DNA of 64,000 nucleotides from contig NC_088295.1 in assembly GCF_032854445.1 (NCBI RefSeq), positions 21,873,385 through 21,937,384 of the forward strand, written 5' to 3'. The notes beneath the pieces are model-generated. The model did no database searches and was not told the DNA's origin. It saw only the letters and a program-made list of their open reading frames with translations. This document shows positions 21,201 to 31,100 of the stretch, piece after piece (within the stretch, counting starts at the first letter, position 1; every line of letters begins with the position of its first letter). Origin of the DNA: Liolophura sinensis. Taxonomy: Eukaryota > Mollusca > Polyplacophora > Chitonida > Chitonidae. Position numbers and translations under genes: made by a program.

Positions 21201-24200
21201 TCTGGTCATTTATGGGATGGTCTGTCAGCAACCTGCAAATGGTTATGGATAGTGCTGGGGCTCTGCCCAGTTTCCTCCCACCATATTGCTGGCTGCCATC
21301 ATATGAGTGAAATATTCTTGAGTACGGTGTAACACCAATCAAAAAATTAAATAAATACAATGTAATTAAAAAATTCTTAATCCTGAAATTATAAACTAAG
21401 CTAACCTAAAGAAATGTTGTCACCATTTAAAAGGTAAAAGAATTTCACTGTGGTGAAAGACACAGGTTGCTCATAGTAATTGTGTGATGTTATAATAATG
21501 CAGAAAATCGTACAACTAGTTATATAAGCTATCAGATTGACCTATACAGGTTGCTATTCTCTCACAGCTTTTTCCTCGTGAAATTTTTTGTGTTACTGTG
21601 TATGTGATTTATTTATTTATTTGATTGGTGTTTTACGCTGTACTCAAGAATATTTCACTTATACGACGGCGGCCACCATTATGGTGGGATGAAACCAGGC
21701 AGAGCCCGGGGGAAACCCATGACCATTCACAGGTTGCTGACAGACCTTCTCACTTATGGCCGGAGAGGAAGCCAGCATGGACTTGAACTCACACTGTGTA
21801 TGTGGTGAGGTCATTTACTGTGGCAGTCAGTTAAGTCACCCATTACAATCTGCATGCACAACCTTTTCTCGTTTCAGGGGATGCTATAGATTTCCTGTCA
21901 TGGTTTCTGAATGCTCTTCACACTGCTTTAGGGGGAAATAAGAAGTTGTCCAGCAGCGTTGTAAACAAGACGTTTCGAGGGAAAATGAAAGTCTATTCAA
22001 GAAAGATGCCTCCAGTTGATATGGTACAAAAGAATAACACTAAATAATTGCTGATGTGAGATATGGAAAGTCATTCAATAAATTATTTGTGTTATTTCTT
22101 CTGATAATCATGTAGTTTGTCAGAAGATATTCTAATCTTCATGGAAAGAGCTTAAGGTGTAGCGCTAATACTTCCTCTGGTCATTAATTCAGAGAGTGTG
22201 TAATTTTTTGCTTCAGAAAGAAGAGGAGAAAGAGACATTACTTCTTATGGAAGATTACAAAGGTACTTATTTTTCGATGGGACTTCATATGTCATAAACA
22301 TCAGATGCTGTATAGTTGTCAGTATTAAAATGAAATCTTGATCTTTGTGGGAATTACTGGTTCTTGGAAGATACCTTTACCTCAGGTTTGTTACATGTAT
22401 TCTTCATGATGCTTTGATGTTAGACCGTTCAGTCAGTAAAGTTTTGTATCCAATATCTGAGTGGACTTAAGTTCCTCACTTACAAAATTGTTGAAGATAG
22501 AGGCTGACACCTGTGTGATAAATCTTTCAGAGACGATGGATGACATTCCGTGGTTGTTCCTCACCTGTGACCTGCCACCTCCACCGCTTTATCCAGATGG
22601 ACTGAGAGAAAACATCATCCCACAGGTTCCCCTGGCCACCATCTTGTCTAAATTTAATGGTGTATCAGAGAAGGAATACAAAACCTACAAGGATTCTACC
22701 ATGAAAAGATTTGAAATCACCCACCTTCCCCCATACATCATACTCTATGTCAAAGTAAGTTTCTAGGTTTAAATGTTAATGAAATTTAAGCTAATAGTAA
22801 TATGAAAGTGTTTGTACCTTTTGTGTGTTCATTTAATGATCAAAAGTGTAATACACTCATCAGGATTTTATACCTGTCTTTTCTGTTGTGATTTACATGT
22901 TTTACCATTCATGAATGCATATATAGTCATTTTCAGCTTGATAATGTATGTAAAATTTTTCATTTTAGAGGTTCAACAAAAACTACTTTGTATTGGAGAA
23001 GAATCGAACAATTGTTAATTTCCCTGTTAAGTAAGTATAAACCTAAGTAATATGGTACTTTATCACCTTGAAAATGACAACTGCAACATTACAAAAACAT
23101 GTTGTTTGTGAAGTATATTTTTATATTTGTGGCTGGTGTTGCTATTTTATGCCAAAAAGGGGTTATAAAGAATAAATTAATTTAAGCGCTGTTGTATTTT
23201 TTTTAATTTTTTTTTTTTATATTTTTTCTGGTAGGAATGTAGATTTTGGTGACCTGCTGTCTCCAGAAATCAGAGCCAAGCACAGGTTCACCACTTACGA
23301 TTTGATCAGTAACATTGTACACGAAGGAGAACCAGGCGCTGGACAGGGCTCCTATAAGGTTCACATCCTACATAAGGTGAGTACAGGTGCCTGACCTAGT
23401 CAGTAACATTGTACATGAAGACAAGCCAGGTGCTGGACAGGGCTCCTTTGAGGTTCACATCCTACATAGAGTGAGTACATGTGTCTGACCTAGTCTTTAA
23501 CATTGTACATGAAGGCGAGCCTCCTATAAGGTTCACATCCTACATAAGGTGAGCACAGGTGTCTGACCTAGTCAGTAATATTGTACATGGATGAGAAACA
23601 GGTGTTGGACATAGCACAGTTCACATTTGTGTTAATCAAAAGAATTTGTATTTGTATGCAAAGCTCCTGTCCTAATCCATGTAAAATCTATCATGTTTCA
23701 GGGAACTCAAAAGTGGTATGAGATGCAGGACCTTCATGTGATTGACATCCTTCCTCAAATGATCACTTTATCAGAGAGTTACATCCAGGTGAGATTGCTT
23801 TGTACTTCTGGATAGCTCTGTTGGGCTGATTTGGTTTGTCAGAGAGTTACATCCAGGTGAGATTGCTGTGTACTTCTGAATAACTTTGTCGGGGTGATTT
23901 GTCAGAGAGTTACATCCAGGTGAGATTGCTGTGTAACTGTAATTCGGGGAAGCTCTGTTGGGCTGATTTGTCAGAGAGTTACATCGATGTGAGATTGCTG
24001 TGTACTTCTGGATAACTCTGTCGAGGTGGTTTTGTCGAAGAGTTACATCTAGGTGAGATTGGTGTGTACTTCTGGATAACTCTGTCGGGGTGGTTTGTCG
24101 GAGAGTTACATCCAGGTGAGATTGCTGTGTAACTATATTTCTTGGTAGCTCTGTTGAGCTGGTTTGTCAGAGTTACATTCAGGTGAGATTGTTGTGTAAC

Positions 24201-24533
24201 TAGTGTTTAGGAAGTACTAATGATGCATTCCACTTAAGTATTTGATTGGTTGTTGGGCTCAGCCTTGTAAATAGTGGAAAGATATGAGACAGTTTTCTTA
24301 TAATGAAGCATGTTACAGAAAAATACAGTCACTGACTGATTGGTTTGCCTGATGGTGCTAAACAATTTACTGCTATGTTTTCTTCACAGATCTATGAGTT
24401 AAGGAGGGACATCCCCAATCCAAATTTTGGTGTGGTGCCAGAGAAGACTGGGGAAGACATGGAAGGAGTTGCAGTTACAAAAGAGAGTGGCACAAAAGGG
24501 GAGACAACTTCACAATCTGCCAAAGAAAGCTGA
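15237..24533 (+). CDS. USP39: USP39 (Sad1p/Snu66-complex U4/U6.U5 snRNP protein), inactive ubiquitin protease family
   Basis: USP39 is a spliceosomal tri-snRNP factor. Exons: 15237-15330, 17816-17879, 18196-18290, 18697-18833, 20109-20205, 20471-20526, 20807-21032, 21878-22023, 22217-22262, 22531-22754, 22969-23030, 23235-23376, 23702-23788, 24390-24533. All phases agree and the product is 539 residues (human about 565). A ZnF-UBP domain spans roughly residues 43-130, with C45, C64, C76, C79, H91 and H95 as likely zinc ligands. The USP fold follows. Its Cys box reads GLNNIKANDYCNVVLQ, with D174 where active enzymes have Cys, and the His box reads GSY instead of GHY. It therefore lacks protease residues, as in the human protein. 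The N-terminal RS-rich extension of vertebrates is shortened to a basic segment (SILKRK). The identification rests on near-continuous similarity. Confidence 0.97.
15475..16213. mobile_element. Foldback MITE with about 240-bp inverted repeats in USP39 intron 1
   Basis: The left arm (about 15475-15717) and right arm (about 15974-16213) are imperfect inverted repeats. The inner 55-60 bases around 'atccatccatatttaagtac' and 'gaaatggccgccat' are almost identical, while the outer ends match 'agacgctagcgtagtcat' against a complement in the right arm. The roughly 250-bp centre has no transposase. The inner arm ends carry facing GCCGCCATTT motifs (YY1-like). I could not fix a target duplication. It is probably a non-autonomous DNA transposon. 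Confidence 0.85.
16214..17815 (+). other. Rest of USP39 intron 1
   Basis: Non-coding. It holds a short TA microsatellite at about 17763-17782 directly upstream of the exon 2 acceptor tract. I recognise no other element. Confidence 0.6.
18834..20108 (+). other. USP39 intron 4, 1.27 kb
   Basis: Overlapping ORFs of about 100 codons at 19349-19703 have no recognisable motif and sit between an in-phase exon pair, so I read this as intron. No clear repeat family is visible. Confidence 0.6.
21100..21358 (+). repeat. SINE copy A (plus)
   Basis: Near full-length tRNA-derived SINE in USP39 intron 7. It has a tRNA-like head 'ccttggctggt..gcatgctag', the central 'ctctgcccagtttcctcccacca' domain, and the 3' end 'gaaatattcttgagtacggtg..accaatcaa' followed by an A-rich tail. 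Confidence 0.85.
21607..21842 (-). repeat. SINE copy B (minus)
   Basis: Reverse-oriented copy in the same intron as copy A, starting with 'atttatttatttgattggtg' and including the 'gtgggatgaaaccaggcagagccc' central domain. With copy A it forms an inverted pair about 250 bp apart that ends about 35 bp before USP39 exon 8. Confidence 0.85.
23308..23610 (+). repeat. Tandem copies of the USP39 exon 12/intron junction
   Basis: The last about 70 bases of exon 12, its GTGAGT donor and the first intron bases recur downstream: units begin at about 23308, 23402, 23495 and 23572 (last one partial). Extra donor-like sites sit at 23471 (GTGAGT) and 23549 (GTGAGC). Read-through from the true donor at 23377 meets TGA within six codons, so the copies cannot extend the protein in frame. 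Confidence 0.85.
23771..24210 (+). repeat. Seven-copy tandem array of the USP39 exon 13 end plus splice donor
   Basis: The unit, about 60-68 bp, starts 'tcagagagttacatccag|gtgagattgctgtg' and runs to 'ctctgt(t/c)gggctgatttg'. The first copy holds the true end of exon 13 (donor at 23789); six more follow in the intron. Nearly every copy keeps a GTGAGA donor after a CAG-like exon end. Confidence 0.9.
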
Positions 24534-25335
24534 TACAGACTTTTTTGTCATAAACTTTTTGCTGTAAAAGTCGGGAATTCCTGTAATTTGTGTATTTAGC
24601 AGGGAGGTTTGAAACAGTCACGTAGAAACTTGAAACCTAGCGATTTGGCAGAAAAGTTTTCTTCAAAACTGGTGAAACAAGAAATTTATTGATTTTTTTG
24701 CTATATAAAGTAATTGGTGCATCTTGTTTCTTTACAATTTATTTTTGTTGTATTTCACTAATAATGTCACTTGAACTGTTAAATATCAATCAGTGGACCA
24801 AATACATGTACATGAATGAAATGCTGAGTTTATCTGAACTTCATTTAGTCCTTGGCCTTGCATTTTTAGCTCGCCTGTACAAAGTACAAGAGTAACTTAT
24901 GTCATAACCTAAGCATTCGCGTTTGCTTCCAATACCAGCTAAATGATCTTAAGGTGAATGATATAGGTCATATCTTAAGAAGGTCTGCATGTATTGGGTT
25001 CTGGTTTGGCATACATGTACAGCACAATAATTCTTGGGGGATGTTCCATCAATGATGCTCTCTGTGCATATTAATTACAGTAAACTACAAAATTCAGAAC
25101 ATAGCTTTGTATGCTCTGGAATCAATTTCAAGGTAAGTGTTAGGGATGGTTGATTGAGCTCAGGGTTTGTATACATTCAAATCACAGTAACCTAAGACGG
25201 ATATTCCATCATTTATGCCTAGCATGTGTATGTGTGGATTACTGTAAGTTAAACAGCTGAATTCTTGACTTCTTGTCTCTTTTTCTGTCTTAGCATCCAT
25301 GTTAAAGTAAATGAATAAATTATAAGTTTTGTCAC
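24534..25335 (+). other. USP39 3' UTR with poly(A) signal
   Basis: AT-rich sequence after the stop codon. AATAAA at 25314-25319 is the first good polyadenylation signal downstream. The UTR end is inferred. Confidence 0.6.
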
Positions 25336-28138
25336 TCTGTTTTTAAGCGGTATCCTTGATTATTTATTGAAATGAAAAGAATTATAAAATAATGAAGGAA
25401 AACATTGATCACAGTTGTGGTTTTGTCCCAATTGAGTTTTACAGCACACCCAAAACTGATATTGTGATGTTACTATCATCTATTGCAAATGCGTGGTAAG
25501 AATGCATTCAAAATGTAAGTAAGCAGATCACTATCAGAGCATCAGGACTTTCACTCCGGTTTTAAATAAATGCCATATACATGGCAATAGGGGAGCATTG
25601 CCTCTTAATATCTATGTCACCCTAATCGATGGTTCAGTCCCATTCTCAGACAGAATTTCAAGATGTCTGTTTCTGTTGTCCAGGGGACCTGGGTGGCAAG
25701 AAGTGGTCGACGGCGCGTGGTCTTACATAAAACTGGCTGGAGACCCTTTAACTAATGACCTATGTCGTGTGTTGGAAAGTTTGCCAATGACTTGTCAATA
25801 GTCGGTGACACACTGGTTGGTTAAAATGGTCTGATAGGGTTTCGTATCAAATCACAATTCAGCAGATTTTGACGATCTGGCTGTGCTAGTTTAAGCTGGG
25901 GTTAAATTAGTTGATCCGTCAAAAGTCGGGAAAGCGATTTTCTTCTTACTATTGAAGGAATGAAGCAGCGGACATTTACTTACAACAATCACACCCAATA
26001 TCGTACATTAAACAATTTGACCTTTCTGACTGCTAGCTACCAGCCAGCAGTTGTAAGTCACCGAGCTGAAGAACATGCCATATACGGCCTACCGTTGTTT
26101 AGTGAGGAAACAAACAGGCGTGCCTGTGAAATATTACGCACAACCCTGTTAATAAAACAGATCTTTGAATGACGTATATTGAATAATCCGACAGCAAAGA
26201 TCGAAGGTTATCTGTGGGACACTCAATCAAGTCATGAAAAGCCATGAGCGCATGACGTAGGTCCATGCGATCAAATACGTTGGGGGTCTCGAATTTTGTA
26301 CTTTGTGACTTGGCTATTGGCTTTTGGCAGGAAATTTCTGGATTGGAAGCTTGCACGATGACCTATGATGACCGCAAACCAACAGACGTTTAAATTGTCA
26401 GGCCTCATTTTGGTTTTCCTTGTTTGGCGATAGACGTTTACGCGCCACGGACCCTTAGTCCATTTTTACTGTGAATAGCCGAGCTGTAGGTTAGATCGAC
26501 ACATTTGAAAGTCTAAAACGCCAGCGAGGCGTCGCGTCCATCCCGTTAAGATGCTTGTCTTTCAATCGACAGCAATGATGGATCCGTTGGATACCGCTTG
26601 CCTGCCATTTGAGCTCGTTTTGCAGATGAAAATCTGCAATGAAACACGTATGTGAAAATTCGTTATTTTTTACCAGTAGTTGGTGGTTATACTCAAAGCA
26701 CTTTGGTTTCCTTCATCCATTAAACTGACTTTATAGATTTGTAAAAAACAAATGCTTACAATGACGAAAATCTCTTACATATAAATAATTTTGTTTTGAT
26801 TAAATTTGTGCATGACTATGACCAGCTCCAGTACCTGAAAAAGATCCGCGGCAATGCCAGTTAAAGTATAACTTGCACCAGTTTTGTTATATTCAGTCAC
26901 ATATGGTTACATTTAACTGTATCATTTGTAATCTCTGACAATTTCTTCGTTTGGATGGCGTAATCAATCGTTCGGTCTGAGGTATCTGTCGTCAAATGAT
27001 GAATCAAATCAAGATATACTACTTTGCGCAGCCTATTTAACGTTCATTAAAGACCACTTGTCTTCCACAACCTTTTATCGGATGAAATAATAGACCTTTC
27101 TACTAATTGTTCTCTCCTAGCTTACAAAAAATCCCTCCTTGTAAACCGACTCTCTCCCTCTCTTAACATACAAGGAAGCTCCGTTCCCTTAAAACTGTTC
27201 AACTTGTTACTGAGAATTAGTTTGGCTTTTCATCAACACTATCGTTGATACGCATTCAGTACCCGCCAGTCCCATTTCCGGGTTCATCGGGATTCGAAAA
27301 TTACTTAGGCCTAGAACAAAAAAAGATGTTCAGGTAAGATGTTAAACGAAATCTACGCTGTTAAAGGACTTTAAATGGTTATGTTCCAAAGTCTTTCATA
27401 TATGTTTTACAAGAAGACATATATATAGAACTGTGTTCCATCTTGTGTTAACGTACTTTTCACGTTTACAGAACTGTCTGTCATCTTATACAATGACTGG
27501 TAAAATACAAGTCTGTACTGCTGTTATTAAATATTATCATTATTGCAATATTCTAAATTTTGCATGATGTTTAATGAAACGAATATAGCATAGGCCTACA
27601 AAGTCATATTTACAGAACAACTGAGCTCTTCGTCTGTAGTAAAAGTGTTAATGTGTATGTAGAGAGAGCTTGTTGTCGTGTACGATGAATCAAATGAACA
27701 ATCTGGTCTGAACAGATTATTTCTATATGCCCTATGCTTTAACACAGACTGAGTGCTGGGACGGTTACCTCCCGAGGCGAAGTAGGTATTAGTCCCATTG
27801 TCTAAGGCACAATGGTCGTGTTACGTTCTGCTCTACAGCCGTCAAGCCTGGCTCGCTATCAAAGACCAGGCCTACTGTTCTCGGGGGTGACCGGTACTCC
27901 GGCAATGCCTCAGTAAGATGAGTACTTGTAATTAGCCACGGCTTAGTTACTTAGCAAACGTTGCTACTGACGACCCAACTGTTTGACATATGGAACTGCA
28001 TGGCCCATGAGAGATCGGAACTGGGCAGAAATGAAGGTTTAGAGGGTTGGACTTCTACCACAGGAAGGGAAAAGCTGATAACCTGTGAGGTGTTAGATAG
28101 TCACAGTATATTGTGGTGTACAGGTGTCCGGTGTTAAC
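25336..28138. other. Spacer between USP39 and the EF-hand gene
   Basis: No recognised gene. Around 26575-26647 an ATGATG-led short ORF ends at a GTATGT donor and might be a 5' exon, but its peptide is unrecognised. The last kilobase probably includes 5' UTR or promoter of the EF-hand gene. Confidence 0.35.
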
Positions 28139-31100
28139 ATGTCACAGGTGGGGCTATCTCGACCCGCTACCCAGATGAGTGGGATAAACAGAGTGGGTCA
28201 ATTGCCGAGTATAGAACACCCCATGTCCCGGGTATCAAACCCGGACGATCTGGGTGTAGTACGGGGGCTCTCTCGGGCAGGGGCAGTTGACAGGTCATTC
28301 TCGGCCGGACAGGGCAGACCGCTGGCCAATGAAACAGTGTTTACCCCCAGGAAAAGTTTCAGTGCTGCGGGAAGAGAAAGTCGGCAGAGTCGGCGTTTCC
28401 AAATTAATCCCAACCCTCCCGTCAGTATAGAGGCTATTCCCGAGGGAGTGGAGGTGACATTCGGAGATCCGGACAAACCGAAGATACCTATTTTTGGTAA
28501 GTGGAATGTCTATAATGGCAGATAAATTGACGCTAACACTATTGCCAAGTGAAGTTATGACATAACTCTAGTTTCGTCTAGTTTCGAAAATGACCGCAAT
28601 AGCTCAAGCTGCGCTTTTAATGTATTAAAGTTCGTTGTCAAATATGTTGATTGAAAAAAAGTAGCTGGAACTGAATAAAACACTTTGTACAACGAGGAGA
28701 ATACTTCACATGGATACCTTAAGAATCATATTTTTATTTTATGTATTTATTTTGATCGGTGTTTTACGCGATACACAAGCTGGACCTGAACTCACAGCAC
28801 CGCATTGGCGAGTGGGTCCACCTCAGCCACAGAGGCCCCTTAAGAACTACGTGGTCAGCACAGACTCAAATTCAGTATCTATAGGACATTTACTTTTTTT
28901 ACGTTATGTAACCTTTTCTTTGGTTTCTATCTGGGTGAAAACATTTATTTCCTGAGTAAAATGGGAAGTTGCATGTATGCAACTGAAAATATGAGGGGCA
29001 CCAATGAGAAAGTTCATGATTTATTTGCTGAAGGACGGTGGCTTTATACTCGGGGCTGTTCGGTTTGCTCTGTCTATAAAACTGTTTTCATGGTTTGTAA
29101 AGAACAAAAGCCGGTGAACAACAATGAAAATACCTTCCACAAGGATGTATAGTTAATTCTCCTTTGATTTAATTACTCTTACTTACGCTCTTCATACCAT
29201 CATTGTTACATTTCGAACCACGGGAAGGCATCTGGTATGATGTGAACATCCACAGTCCACCTGGTGCAAAAGTTTCCACCTGCGTGATAACCTTTCCATC
29301 GAGGTGAAAACTTTTTCCACCGTTGGAAAACTTTTCAGCCAGGCGAGAGCTGGTTCCATCCAGTTGAAAATGTTTTCATCAAGCTGAAAACTCCACCCCT
29401 GGATTTGAAAATCTGTTCGCCCATGTGAAAACTCTTCAAACTCTTCAAGTCACAAAACTTGCAAAAATGTGATGTCCTATATAGGTCACCGTATAGATAA
29501 ACCCGCCAAAAACGAAATATCTCTAATTAAGACCTTCATATATACATAATGTATGAATTTATTAATAAGCCATGTTACTATCCGTTAATGATCACCTCGG
29601 CGTTCTATTTTAAATAATATCAGCAGTGGTCAGAATTAAATTGTGCATTTTTAAAATATTAATATGGCTCCGTTGGTTAGCGCGCCTAGGAGCCTCTCAC
29701 CAATGCGGTCGCTGTGAATTCAAGTCCAGCTCATGCTGGCTTCCTCTTCGGACGTACGTGTGAAGGTCTGACAACAACCTGCGGATGGTCGTCGGTTTTC
29801 CCCTGGCTCTGCCCGGTTTCCTCCCACCATAATGTTGGCCGCCGTCGTATAAGTGAAATATTCTTGAGTACGGCGTAAAACACCAATCAATTAAATAAAT
29901 AAAATATGTATAACATTACACTTGAAGTTTCACAGCCATGCTGACGGTGTCGGATAAAACATATACCGTATGCATAAAGCGATCTTTGTGTTTGACAGGA
30001 ATTTAACATGGGGATTAACACGATGTATTTTGGATATATGTAACTGGTAAACATTACTGTAGTTATAAACACTTTAGCGAGCCACTCCCAGTGGGGAATC
30101 CATTATGAATGTTACGCCCCCATGAAAGAATAATAATCATTCAACGACCAAGCTTGAAATACTAAAAACATGGGACACATATGTCAATTTTTTACTGATA
30201 TAAAAGTCAACACTGCCATGCCTGTCTGTCCAGTTCACATTTGTTAAATAGGTCGATGGATATTTATTACCACCGTAATTAAGTAACGCGATCACTTGGT
30301 ATGCACAGGCCTAATGTGTACTCTGGTAATACGTTAATCAGAATTATTGGTCAAGTCTGGGCAGTTCTTGGTTGTGGGGCCATTCCAAGGACACTAACTG
30401 TCAGGGGAACTTCGATCCCAACTCCCCTCAGCACGATAATGGTCGAACTGGGTTTATCTGTCAACACCAGAGTACAAAATAAACAATTGATATCGCTGAA
30501 GTATTGCGAATCGATCTGGTCAGCGCTGGTGTAATATTACTTGTGTGTTTACTTACCTGTGCGAGCAATTCAGCACGTGACCCGTGATATGTTGTGACGC
30601 GGGATTAGGTCGACGTTATCATGACATTTGTAGACACCATGTACATGTTATCTACATAAGTTATAAGGGGGGATCCTTTTTCTATGTGAAAACGTAGCTA
30701 ACGCTATTTATGTTGGCATTAACACAGAGGCCCCCAATCCCACTCTTGCCAATGAAGTTTCATTACTCTTCACTTTTTTTGAGATATAAGACTAAAAAAT
30801 CTTAAACATTTCTTTAAAATCATACATACAGTTGAGTAAGCTTTATTACATATTTAATTCCCCTTTTTCTGTAATTAATATCAGTATGTTTATAAGTAAT
30901 ACTTTTGTCACCATAGCGATTGTTTATCAAAGGCGTTGCCTGGGTAAATTCTGTGGGTTTTAAGGCTATTTAAGGGTTCAGGCTTTGTTACCGGTTCCCA
31001 TTTGAACTGGCTTGAAACAGTGATTGGAGAAGAACAAATAGGACATAATAAATCGTAGCAGATATAAAATGTATATGATTTCCTAATTGTCTTACATCTT

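Noticed and set aside
26575-26647. Short ATG-led exon candidate ending at a GTATGT donor upstream of the EFCAB6-like gene
   Set aside because: The 24-residue peptide matches nothing I know, and exon 1 at 28139 already starts with a good ATG in a long open frame.
28124-28138. GTG as a start codon for the EFCAB6-like protein
   Set aside because: Nuclear genes of animals use ATG; the ATG at 28139 is in the same frame and follows directly.
29666-29740. tRNA gene
   Set aside because: The A- and B-box-like sequences belong to the head of a SINE; the cloverleaf is not maintained and the sequence continues into the SINE core.
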